A DNA stretch of 64,000 bases from a bacterium (lineage in GTDB: Bacteria; Bacteroidota; Bacteroidia; Bacteroidales; Muribaculaceae): assembly GCA_004561555.1 (NCBI GenBank), contig SFVH01000003.1, positions 1 to 64,000 on the forward strand. Direction: 5' to 3'. Shown in pieces: positions 9,184-17,385 of this stretch. The notes beneath the pieces were generated by a model, which ran no database searches, was not told the origin of the DNA, and worked only from the letters and a program-made list of their open reading frames with translations. Numbering within the stretch: position 1 is the stretch's first letter; each line of letters opens with the position of its first letter. The position numbers were made by a program, and so were the translations under genes.

Positions 9184-10497
9184 TTAATATAGTTTTGTAA
9201 TATCCGCATCAATAAAATAATGCAGCAGAATTTGTTTGTAATCATAACCTTTTTCGCCCATCACGGCAGCACCGATTTGGCAGAGACCCACGCCGTGCCC
9301 CCAACCGGCACCATGAAGGACAAACTTTTCGGGCAGTCCGTTTTTTTCACCCACCTTTTCCACAACAAAAGCAGAGCTGTAGAGGTGAGACGGAGAGAGA
9401 GTGCGACGTATCTCAAGCTCTTTACCGATAATCAGCGATTGCTTCGTGCCTACAATCTTCAATCGGTAAAGGCGCCCGGATGTGCCGCGTGCCACCGGCA
9501 CAAGGTCCAAAATGTTGCCATAATCTTCTCCGGAACGGCTCTTCACGAGTTGAGAAATTTCGTCTTGCGTATATTCCACTTTCCAACGATAGAAGTCAGT
9601 AGTTTCTTGGTCGTAGGAGTTAAGCACCTGCGAAAGAATATTCTTGTCGGAGGTGTTGCAGAAAGCATCGGGAGCATTAAGAATCCATTCGCGAGCATTT
9701 TCCTCAATCGTAAGGTCGGGGAAATTCATTGGTTCTGCCCCATCTCTACGAGCTTGGAGGTAGTGATAGTGCTTTGGCTCCCAACAATATTCAAACTGCT
9801 CAAATACGCCACCACACGACTTTGAGAAGCGAGCATCGCAAAGTACCCCATCATAGGTCAACACCTGCCCCCAAGTGGCACGAATAGCATCACGCACCGT
9901 CACTGTCGACTCTCGAGTAATGCCTTGATAACGCTGGCAATGGTCGTCGGCACACACGTCGAAGTTGACGTGGTCTTCACGGTCAAACCAACGCACCAAT
10001 TCCTCCTCTGTGCGTGTGCATGGGTTATATGGTGTTTGCTCCGCTGCGAGAGTTTTCCCTTTTTCAATTTGAGCAAGCAACCAACTACGCGAAATCACGG
10101 CATGTGCCTTAAGCAATTCCAAAGACGCCGTGGCACTCATTTCTGAAGAAATCACACTTAAGAGATACTCCTCAATCGACAAGATATTAATGGCGGTGAG
10201 CTTCTCCCCTTCTACAATCAGTCGGAGCGAGCCGCGAAATTTCTGATTTTCCTTTCTTTCCCAATGGAAATTCACACCGATAACTACGTCAATTAATTCG
10301 AAACTATCGCTATCGACATTAACGGGAGCGAACTCCAAAGAATCGTAAGTATTACCGAGCCATTTCACTTTACCGCCGTCAATCGCTACTTCATGTGCTC
10401 CGGTCACCTCCTTACCATTGAAAATGTAAGGGGTATCGAACACGAAACGAATAGTCGGGGCGCTCATAATGCCTACTTTCACGCATGGTTGGTCCAT
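9184..10497 (-). CDS. SpoIID/LytB-domain protein without a visible signal peptide
   Basis: A 437-residue protein with a SpoIID domain. The diagnostic segment IEEYLLSVISSEMSATASLE carries the catalytic-type Glu of SpoIID lytic transglycosylases, followed by LKAHAVISRSW, an SCGG motif (FSKSCGGVFEQF) and the C-terminal GAGWGHGVGLCQIGA. SpoIID cleaves glycan strands already stripped of peptides. The start at 10497 has AGGAG four bases upstream and an in-frame stop 12 bases upstream (the end of the DUF4922 gene), so no longer N-terminus is available; residues MDQPCVKVGIMSAP do not look like a signal peptide. That is odd for a wall enzyme and hints at cytoplasmic action on imported fragments or non-classical export. 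Confidence 0.85.
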   Translation of the reverse strand: MDQPCVKVGIMSAPTIRFVFDTPYIFNGKEVTGAHEVAIDGGKVKWLGNTYDSLEFAPVNVDSDSFELIDVVIGVNFHWERKENQKFRGSLRLIVEGEKLTAINILSIEEYLLSVISSEMSATASLELLKAHAVISRSWLLAQIEKGKTLAAEQTPYNPCTRTEEELVRWFDREDHVNFDVCADDHCQRYQGITRESTVTVRDAIRATWGQVLTYDGVLCDARFSKSCGGVFEQFEYCWEPKHYHYLQARRDGAEPMNFPDLTIEENAREWILNAPDAFCNTSDKNILSQVLNSYDQETTDFYRWKVEYTQDEISQLVKSRSGEDYGNILDLVPVARGTSGRLYRLKIVGTKQSLIIGKELEIRRTLSPSHLYSSAFVVEKVGEKNGLPEKFVLHGAGWGHGVGLCQIGAAVMGEKGYDYKQILLHYFIDADITKLY

Positions 10498-10506
10498 AAC
10501 TCCTAA

Positions 10507-11442
10507 TTAAATAATTTGTTTAACAATTTCATTCAGTTGGTCATCACTCAAGCAACATTCGTCATAGATTTTCTGCACATCGGCAGCAGTAATCTTGTCG
10601 AAGTCTTTCTCAAGCGGAGTGATAAATACACCACCCATATCTACCGAAGCTGGCGAGATAAGGATGTTGTCATCACCTTCAGCAAAATAACAATCCGGGC
10701 GGTGCTTTTTTCGAGGGAACACAAGGATAGTCCATACTCCGGCATCAAACGAACACAGCACATTAAGCATAGGCTCCGGCTCTCCCTCCGGGATGTCCAA
10801 TGCAGCAAACACTTTCTCAAACAGCTCTTCGCCGGCGTCGACTGCCGAAGCTTTTATCATCAAGCAAGGATGCGACAATCCGCTCACCAACATCAGCGAA
10901 ACAGCGTTATCGCTAAAGATAGTGCGTTGTGTAGCACTTTCAACCTCTTTCTCCATTGGCATAAAGCCGCTGTTTCCTGCTTGGAAGTGCATATGGTCGG
11001 GTGCCGAAGCGCCACATTTCGGACCATTATAAAATAAGGTGTACCCTTGAAGAACTTCAGCTAAGCGCATCATGTCAGCCATACGCCCGTGGATGCGTTG
11101 GTCCACATGGTCGCGACAAGGGATGGTGAGATGGCGCGGGAAAATCGGGAAAGGATTGATGAGGATGGTATAATCACCCCATTCGATGCCTTCTTGCACA
11201 GCAGGACGATTAGCCTCACAAAGGAAACATTTACGCTCCTTTAGCGACTTGGCGTCGACCTTTGCCGCTGAAGAGACTATACGAGCCGGATTAAACTGCA
11301 CCTTTACCTCCGAGCCTCCAACAGTGAGCGATTTCACCTTTACGCCATTCAACGCAGCAAAATTGTTTCGAGCAGTATCCCACACTGCGAGTTGGCGTTC
11401 GAAAAAATCTTTTATAGTATTTTCAGAAATTTCCATCATCAC
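10507..11442 (-). CDS. DUF4922 protein, GalT/HIT-superfamily nucleotidyltransferase or phosphorylase
   Basis: A 311-residue protein I recognise as DUF4922. It has KCFLCEANRP (CxxC, as in the zinc site of galactose-1-phosphate uridylyltransferase) near residue 71 and CGASAPDHMHFQAG, an HxHxQ motif like that of GDP-galactose phosphorylase and Ap4A phosphorylase; the first His would be the nucleotidylated residue. This supports transfer of a nucleotide to or from a sugar phosphate or dinucleotide, but the substrate is unknown. Its start codon directly follows the stop of the glycosyltransferase gene and the SpoIID-like gene starts 9 bases after it. Three consecutive ATGs (11442, 11439, 11436) are possible starts. 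Its tight place in a MurNAc-salvage unit is the main clue to function. Confidence 0.75.
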   Translation of the reverse strand: MMMEISENTIKDFFERQLAVWDTARNNFAALNGVKVKSLTVGGSEVKVQFNPARIVSSAAKVDAKSLKERKCFLCEANRPAVQEGIEWGDYTILINPFPIFPRHLTIPCRDHVDQRIHGRMADMMRLAEVLQGYTLFYNGPKCGASAPDHMHFQAGNSGFMPMEKEVESATQRTIFSDNAVSLMLVSGLSHPCLMIKASAVDAGEELFEKVFAALDIPEGEPEPMLNVLCSFDAGVWTILVFPRKKHRPDCYFAEGDDNILISPASVDMGGVFITPLEKDFDKITAADVQKIYDECCLSDDQLNEIVKQII

Positions 11443-12903
11443 TTATTTCATCTTGTTAAGAGCAATACGAGCTTGGAGTTCCCAAGTGCGGATGCGGTCT
11501 TTGTAAAGGTTATGACCATTCATCTTCACCACATCAAGCGAAGCATCGGAGTTGTCGTCCCAACGACGGCAGTTATACACAGGCTCATAAACACGACCGA
11601 TTTGATATTGGCGAGAGAAATTCAAGCCGAGAGCATAGTCTTCACCATAGCTGGTGTTAGGCACTTTCACTTCGCGAAGCACGGGAGTGTAGAAGGCTCG
11701 AGGAGCACCGAGGCCATTTATGCGTAGCGCATTGTTTCTTCCGTTTTCAGGAGTCCATTCTTTGTGATCGATGATGCCCGGAGCAATCATATTCATATTG
11801 AAGTCGGTCATCATATATGTGCCTACCACCATTGCGCAATTTTGCTCGTAGAAGGCATTTACCATAATAGACAAAGTATTCTCGTCGCGATATACGTCGT
11901 CGCTGTCGAGTTGCACTGCAAACTTACCGCATTTGGGGTGATGCACACCTTCGTTCCAGCAACCGCCGATGCCGAGGTCTTTACGCCCCGGCACTATATG
12001 AATAAGTCGCTCGTCGTCTTTAAACTCATCGATGGCTTCGGTTGTGCCATCAGTAGAATGGTTGTCGATAACAATGAGATTATACTTGAAATCACATTTT
12101 TGCGAGAGCACCGAACGAATGGCATCACGAATGGTGCGGATACGATTGCGCACAGGGATAATCACAGAAGCCTCATACTCAAAATTACCTTCGCTGAATT
12201 CGATTTTCTTAAATTCCGGAGCCAAATAGCCTCCGATAGCTTTGAGGTGGGCGGTACAAGCTTTTTCCATCTCAATCTGCACGCCGCGATTTTTGGGGTC
12301 AACATAGTCGAAAATCTTTTCGCCACTCTTACGAGTGTCAAGCTCGACATCAGAATAGAGATATTCGTTGATATGTATAAGGTCGGCAATAGTGGAAATC
12401 TTCAAGCGCACATCATAAAGACCGGCAAAATCATAATCCACATCAATTTTGCTTACTGCCTCCTTGAGCACTTTTGCATTGAAAAGGAGCACCGAGCCGA
12501 AGTCGAAATCATCACGAAGACTTCCCATTTGATAGTCAATAACAGGAGCATTGCTACGCACATCGCCCACCACGTTGTAGTGGTCGGCATAAGCCATACC
12601 GGCAGCGGAATCGTCGGCTATCTTTACCATTCTTTCGATGGCAAACATACCGAACTCCAAGCTATTAAATTTGGTGTAGAGCATTGCATAATCGCAATCG
12701 GCTTTTGCAGCTATTTTCTTCATCGTATCACTACTGTTGAGATTACCGATAGCGATAATCTCACAGCCTTCGACCTCACCCTGAGCGTCAGCTCCGGCAA
12801 GGAGATAGATGTTTGCCACTAAGTCGCAAGCCTTCAAGCCGGCAACAGTATTCTTCACTTGTTCTGCATTAACGAACGGGATAAAGCAATTAATTCTTTT
12901 CAT
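11443..12903 (-). CDS. Family 2 glycosyltransferase, unknown acceptor
   Basis: A 486-residue protein from ATG at 12903; the frame opens slightly earlier only at a TTG. The second half is a GT-A fold GT2 domain: SVIIPVRNRIRTIRDAIRSV, NLIVIDNHSTDGT, and the metal-binding LDSDD, then GEDYALGLN. The first half (about residues 1-240) resembles a second, degenerate nucleotide-sugar-binding domain (INCFIPFVNAEQVKNTV). No signal peptide or clear membrane segment, so it is cytoplasmic. It lies between the amidase and DUF4922 genes. No glycosyltransferase is needed for known MurNAc salvage, so its role here is open: it could glycosylate a lipid or peptidoglycan-derived acceptor. Confidence 0.75.
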   Translation of the reverse strand: MKRINCFIPFVNAEQVKNTVAGLKACDLVANIYLLAGADAQGEVEGCEIIAIGNLNSSDTMKKIAAKADCDYAMLYTKFNSLEFGMFAIERMVKIADDSAAGMAYADHYNVVGDVRSNAPVIDYQMGSLRDDFDFGSVLLFNAKVLKEAVSKIDVDYDFAGLYDVRLKISTIADLIHINEYLYSDVELDTRKSGEKIFDYVDPKNRGVQIEMEKACTAHLKAIGGYLAPEFKKIEFSEGNFEYEASVIIPVRNRIRTIRDAIRSVLSQKCDFKYNLIVIDNHSTDGTTEAIDEFKDDERLIHIVPGRKDLGIGGCWNEGVHHPKCGKFAVQLDSDDVYRDENTLSIMVNAFYEQNCAMVVGTYMMTDFNMNMIAPGIIDHKEWTPENGRNNALRINGLGAPRAFYTPVLREVKVPNTSYGEDYALGLNFSRQYQIGRVYEPVYNCRRWDDNSDASLDVVKMNGHNLYKDRIRTWELQARIALNKMK

Positions 12904-12949
12904 ATTAGGTTGCAAAATTTATAAATTCTAAAAATGGTTAGTATTCGGC

Positions 12950-15900
12950 TTAATGTTTATTATTAAAAAAGTTCAACACATCTTTCATCAGCGCATTACG
13001 CTCATCGGCGCTATTGATGGTTTCAAATGGGAAACCTGCGACAAAAGTACGGTGAGTGGCAAACTGAGCTACGACAGCTGCCGGAATGTTGTTTTCCGTA
13101 TATCTCATTGCCACGCTTCCGGTGTTGGGGTCGGCAGCTATCAACGCATCCGGCGATTCTACGGCATAAAGTTTGTCGTTTAGAGTCTGCTCAAAACGTA
13201 TGGTTTGTTCGGCAAAATCTCCAAAAGCTGAAGGTACAGTACGCACACCACCTTCAACAGCTGCCTGTCCTACTCGCCACTGATAACCGAGCACCTCGCG
13301 AGCGAAGTTACGGTCGGCATCGTCAGCGTTTTCGTTATCCCACAAGTCGGTAGCCACATAAGAACCTGTAACCATCACGTTACCGCCATTCTGGCAATAA
13401 GTCTTCAAAGCCGTTTGCAAAGATTTAGGGAAGGTGCGGAAGCGATTAGGTTTCTCCCCTCTTCCTATCTGAATTTCTTTTTGTTTGCCGAGAATAAGGT
13501 CGACAGCAAAATACTTGCTTAAATCCACATCTCGATTTTCTACGGCAGCGACGCTCGACGACACAAACGAATAGCCTGCTTCGAGCACTGCTCTACCATG
13601 CACGGCTGCAAAATCGAAGGTGTTGCCTGCCACCACTTTGCTTTCCATATTTGTATGGGAAGCGCCAAAGCCGGCACTATCATCGTCAACCCATGGCAAT
13701 GAGCGACGGAATTCAAACTGGTCACCAATAAAGCTTATATCGTTAATGTAGGGCACCCCATGGTCGCGCTTACTGCAGAAACCGGCTATTTCCTCACTTG
13801 CCACAAACCAGTCGGGCGCACTCACACGCGTAAATCCATTAACAACCATGACATCGCCCTTTGATGTTGCCGCTTCTCCAAGAGCGAGCGTTTCGGAAGG
13901 GAAGCTGACACCGCCATCGTTGATTGCCACGATGCGATAGCTATGCAAAGCATTATCGGCGATTTTCACCTCATATTCCGGCTTGGTCACCACGGCAATC
14001 TGACGAAACGCACCGTCGCCTATTCGCTCGTAAATGGCAAACGAAGTTGCATCGGCACGAGTAGACAAAGTGTCGACAGTGGATTTCCACGATAGGCGAT
14101 ATTCGCCTTGTTTTTTCTTGTCGATAGCGAAAGAATTGACCGGAAGAGGTTGAATCATATAATCGGAACGGCCTTCTTTTTCAGCAAAGAATTGCGCGAT
14201 ACCTTTATATATAGCACGACTTACGGTAAATCTAAATGTAGGATCGAGACCATATCGCATATCTGCGAAATTCTGATGCGACAGAAGCTCAAGGAGCATC
14301 GACGGCACTTCAGGCACTCGAGCCTCATAATAACTCTTATCCCACATGCCGCGACGAGTCCAATTGCTATCAAACTCGGCACGCACATCGTTGCAGATGT
14401 TGGTGAGTACGTAGTCGGTGAGTTGTCGAGAATTTAGTCGGTCGGAGCCATTGGCATAAGTAGATTGCTCATTGGAATAGTATATGCCGAGCGTACCAAT
14501 AATAGTGTCGTCAAAAGTGGTACCTGCATCGCTGTGGAAAGCAAATGATAAATCAACCGGGATATTTAGACCTTTTTTGTCGGGCAATACACTTGAGCCA
14601 CCGGCAAGATAGTTTACCCACAAACCGCGACAACGGTAGTCGTCGGTGTAGTCGTTCTTACTATTTGACGGAGAATAGATAGAGTCAGGGACACCTGCCC
14701 ATTGCAACCAATAGCGTGCGGCTTCGTTGAAGCGCGGATGATTGCTTGTCTCATAGTCGCTTTTTACCGTCGCAACAATCGTATTAGGCTTCACATTGTC
14801 GGCATCGGCACTCTTCACGTTTTCAGTGACCTCTTCAGGCACTTTGCGAGCAATATTACCCATACCTCCACCAACTTTCACAGCATCGGCGGTAACAACT
14901 TCGCCCTTCTTTCCGGTTTTGTTGTCGAGGCTCACGATAGTTTGCTTTCCGGCAGCAAAATCAAAATGACCGAGATAAATCCATGTACCACCACCCATCT
15001 TTTGATTTACGCGATACACCTTGTCGCCCCCCAGCGAATGCACGGTATAGACAGCAGCCGAGGTGCTTTCGGGAAGCGAAGCATACGACACATACACAGC
15101 ATAACTGCCTGCTTCGGGGATTTCGGCAGACCATGTGGCAACCGACACATTTTTACCCTTGGTGGAAGCTACCTTGCGGTAGGAGCCATCGATAAAAGGA
15201 TTCTGGAAATCTCTCAATTCGCGTTGCTTATAAGCGAAGCCAATGCCGCCATCTCCCCACGCCTCAGCGCCGTTGCTCTCAGCATAACCCGCCACTGCAT
15301 GAGAGCCGTCGTTGTCGATGATTATCTCTTGCGAACGGATGTCGCGCTCTCGAGGGCTCATCACATATGCTCCTGCATTCTCCAACATCGGCATCAAAAA
15401 AGGCATTACAAAACTTTGAGTAAACAGGTCTTCAACAGTTTCAAAGATGCGAGCGCGTTGCCATTCCCAACGATTCAACTTCGGCTCGAAATAGTAGCCA
15501 TGACTCTGCCAAAGGGTGATTATCCTGCCATCAAGTCCTTTTTTGGGATGGCATAAGGGGTCAAGCGAATAGACAAACGGGTGTTTTTCCTTTTTTGCCA
15601 CATAGCGATAAGTGGAGGGAGAATATAAACGCTCTATTTCAACATCGCCTACCGAAATACGAACCTTATAAGGTTTGGATGTGAGTAAAGAAATCTTGGA
15701 TTTGAGAGAGGTGGTATAGCCTGCAAGGTCAGGAACGTAAGCCACAGGCTCACTCACGCGCAAACGGATTTCTTTTTTCGAATCATCGACCCATGCCGAG
15801 TCTACTGAAACAGTACCTATCACGAGATTCGAAGGTAACAATTCGTTCATAACAGCCTCAATGTTGCTTTTCATCGAAGCATCCATTAGCCTTGCCTCTG

Positions 15901-15958
15901 CTTTAACAATCATCGAAATAGTTAACAAGGCAACTGTTAAAATCAAATTTTTATTCAC
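12950..15958 (-). CDS. Secreted N-acetylmuramoyl-L-alanine amidase with golvesin-type insert ('xanthan lyase')
   Basis: A 1002-residue exported protein (signal peptide about residues 1-21). An Amidase_3-like zinc domain seems split: an early part has LWQSHGYYFEP and WEWQRARIFETVEDLFTQ (His and Glu ligand candidates), then a golvesin C-terminal-like beta domain (about residues 265-365, with TWSAEIPEAGSYAVYVSY), then the rest of the amidase with LSFAFHSDAG and PSMLLELLSHQNFADM, carrying a His ligand and the catalytic Glu. A fibronectin-III-like segment and a C-terminal class-I GATase-like region follow. Such proteins are often annotated as xanthan lyase in Bacteroidales. As first gene of the unit it would strip stem peptides from muropeptides in the periplasm. 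Confidence 0.78.
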   Translation of the reverse strand: MNKNLILTVALLTISMIVKAEARLMDASMKSNIEAVMNELLPSNLVIGTVSVDSAWVDDSKKEIRLRVSEPVAYVPDLAGYTTSLKSKISLLTSKPYKVRISVGDVEIERLYSPSTYRYVAKKEKHPFVYSLDPLCHPKKGLDGRIITLWQSHGYYFEPKLNRWEWQRARIFETVEDLFTQSFVMPFLMPMLENAGAYVMSPRERDIRSQEIIIDNDGSHAVAGYAESNGAEAWGDGGIGFAYKQRELRDFQNPFIDGSYRKVASTKGKNVSVATWSAEIPEAGSYAVYVSYASLPESTSAAVYTVHSLGGDKVYRVNQKMGGGTWIYLGHFDFAAGKQTIVSLDNKTGKKGEVVTADAVKVGGGMGNIARKVPEEVTENVKSADADNVKPNTIVATVKSDYETSNHPRFNEAARYWLQWAGVPDSIYSPSNSKNDYTDDYRCRGLWVNYLAGGSSVLPDKKGLNIPVDLSFAFHSDAGTTFDDTIIGTLGIYYSNEQSTYANGSDRLNSRQLTDYVLTNICNDVRAEFDSNWTRRGMWDKSYYEARVPEVPSMLLELLSHQNFADMRYGLDPTFRFTVSRAIYKGIAQFFAEKEGRSDYMIQPLPVNSFAIDKKKQGEYRLSWKSTVDTLSTRADATSFAIYERIGDGAFRQIAVVTKPEYEVKIADNALHSYRIVAINDGGVSFPSETLALGEAATSKGDVMVVNGFTRVSAPDWFVASEEIAGFCSKRDHGVPYINDISFIGDQFEFRRSLPWVDDDSAGFGASHTNMESKVVAGNTFDFAAVHGRAVLEAGYSFVSSSVAAVENRDVDLSKYFAVDLILGKQKEIQIGRGEKPNRFRTFPKSLQTALKTYCQNGGNVMVTGSYVATDLWDNENADDADRNFAREVLGYQWRVGQAAVEGGVRTVPSAFGDFAEQTIRFEQTLNDKLYAVESPDALIAADPNTGSVAMRYTENNIPAAVVAQFATHRTFVAGFPFETINSADERNALMKDVLNFFNNKH

Positions 15959-16009
15959 GGTTCATGTCTGTTAAATTTGTACCCAGGGCATATTGCGCCT
16001 CTATTTATG

Positions 16010-16017
16010 CAAATTTA
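16010..16017 (-). promoter_or_regulatory. -7 box for the salvage unit
   Basis: TAAATTTG on the minus strand matches TAnnTTTG and lies about 52 bases upstream of the amidase start at 15958. I see no good TTG at the expected -33 spacing, so this is the weaker of the promoter calls. Confidence 0.4.
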
Positions 16018-16128
16018 CGACAAAGAAATCTAATAAAAAATTAAAAAAGCAACAAAAAACAGCACAGCAAGATTATTTAATATTTCAAAACATAAATTTA
16101 GAAAAAGCACACTTTCCACAAAAATAAC

Positions 16129-16145
16129 AAGCAGTTTATCTGCTT
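16129..16145 (-). terminator. Possible weak terminator after the second kinase
   Basis: A 6-bp hairpin AAGCAG/CTGCTT with a five-base loop lies 43 bases past the kinase stop; minus-strand RNA continues GTTATTTTTG. The stem is short, so read-through into the amidase unit is likely. Confidence 0.4.
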
Positions 16146-16187
16146 AAAAAATACCATAGTAATGGATAATCAGAAGCAAAAAAAATG

Positions 16188-17036
16188 TTACAACACAAGC
16201 TCTCTATCAGAGTGATATTTCACGAGGCCACTCATCGAACTTGGAATGATTTTCTTAATTCTAATGCCATATTCATTAGCCACCTCAATAAGCACCCCAC
16301 TATAAGCGCATGCATTAGAGCCTACAAAAGAAATGTTTTTGCCCTGATAGTCATATTGCAACACATTCCTTTCGAAAAAAGCTTTGATGCTGGTATAGAC
16401 GAGATTATAGACGTAGTCTTGGTCGAGCTTATCCATCAAGAATCTTGAATAGACGCTCATCACATTGCTTGGGAGAGCATTATCATAGATTGACGACATC
16501 ACCTCTTCCGGAGTAAGATGAACATATTCAAAAAACTGCTTCACAAGACGCTGTGGCGCAATATTTTTCAAGCAATCGGAAATAAAAAGTTTTCCCACAT
16601 AAGCTGCACTGCCTTCGTCACCGAGGATATAGCCCAATGAAAGGACATTTTTGACTATCGAGTTTCCATCGTAATAGCACGAGTTGGAACCACTACCAAG
16701 AATACAAGCTATACCCGGTTCATTAAGAAGCAATCCTCGTGCTGCTCCAAGTAGGTCGCTCTCGACAGTAACGGGTGTCTTAAATTGAGCCACTAAAGAA
16801 GCCTCTACAATTTTCTTTTTGTCACTGCTCGAACAACCGGCACCATAAAAATGAATGTGATCCCACCGACGCTTGAAAAATGCATCGGGCAATTCCAAAC
16901 GAATAGTGTGACTAATATCGCGGCGAGTATTGAAGAAGGGATTTAATCCTTTAGTAAAGGCATGCTCCACAACTGTCATGCCATCAACCAAGGTCCATTC
17001 AGTGCGAGAGGCGCTACTATCGGCAATGATTTTCAT
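16188..17036 (-). CDS. Second BadF/MurK-like sugar kinase paralogue
   Basis: A 282-residue ASKHA kinase of the same family as the murK-type gene at 1717-2559, sharing YGAGCSS, EPGIACILGSGSNSCYYDG and SLGYILGDEGSAA. The N-terminal phosphate loop reads ADSSASRTEW where the paralogue has ADCGSTKIDW: the Gly and Lys positions are Ser and Arg. Members of this family in Bacteroidales often have DSGxTKTDW, so phosphate binding may be altered. It has its own promoter at 17080-17110 and lies 229 bases upstream of the amidase gene. It may phosphorylate another amino sugar such as GlcNAc or anhydroMurNAc, or act as a sensor; function is inferred only from family and context. Confidence 0.75.
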   Translation of the reverse strand: MKIIADSSASRTEWTLVDGMTVVEHAFTKGLNPFFNTRRDISHTIRLELPDAFFKRRWDHIHFYGAGCSSSDKKKIVEASLVAQFKTPVTVESDLLGAARGLLLNEPGIACILGSGSNSCYYDGNSIVKNVLSLGYILGDEGSAAYVGKLFISDCLKNIAPQRLVKQFFEYVHLTPEEVMSSIYDNALPSNVMSVYSRFLMDKLDQDYVYNLVYTSIKAFFERNVLQYDYQGKNISFVGSNACAYSGVLIEVANEYGIRIKKIIPSSMSGLVKYHSDRELVL

Positions 17037-17079
17037 AATTCAAAAATTTTTAAGGCGAAAAGTCTTATAATGATTTTTG

Positions 17080-17110
17080 CAAAAGTAAAAAAATATTTAT
17101 AAAAAGCAAA
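17080..17110 (-). promoter_or_regulatory. Promoter of the second kinase
   Basis: Minus-strand TACTTTTG (17087-17080) with TTTG at 17110-17107 and a 19-base spacer. The kinase ATG at 17036 lies about 44 bases downstream. Confidence 0.6.
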
Positions 17111-17253
17111 GATCTAACACTGCAATTTTCAAAATATTAAGTATTTTTGTATCTATATACAAGCCGATATAGAGTGAAAAATATATTCCCACAACTAAGC
17201 CGGCAAAAATACAATGATTTTTATCAAAAACACATTAATATCTATATCCAAAA

Positions 17254-17379
17254 TCAATAATAATAACCAAAATAATATAAACACCACCCAATAATAAAAA
17301 GGAGGGTAACATAAAACCCACCTAATATAAATGCTACTATTTTTAACGATTTCTTTTTAATTGCGAAAATTGGCAAAAA
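17254..17379 (-). pseudogene. Partial repeat of the membrane domain of the upstream decayed gene
   Basis: On the minus strand this reads FLPIFAIKKKSLKIVAF and then a hydrophobic tail ending YYFGYYY and a TGA stop. The start aligns with FLPVLAISNKTLKIVAL in the neighbouring remnant at 17386-17863: FLP-x-x-AI-x-x-K-x-LKIVA is shared. It has no start codon and begins directly after the stop of that remnant. A third, shorter trace (VFLPA) is visible near 17200-17215. It looks like a tandem copy or leftover C-terminus of a small membrane protein family. Confidence 0.5.
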
Positions 17380-17385
17380 CAAAAT

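Noticed and set aside
11764..12822. 352-codon plus-strand ORF opposite the glycosyltransferase gene
   Set aside because: His/Ile-rich translation typical of an antisense shadow; the minus-strand frame has clear GT2 motifs.
14702..15556. 284-codon plus-strand ORF opposite the amidase gene
   Set aside because: Antisense shadow, no recognisable motif, and the sense frame has a signal peptide and domain motifs.
17142..17149. Plus-strand TATTTTTG that fits a -7 box
   Set aside because: No rightward gene or leader-like structure follows; expected by chance in AT-rich DNA.
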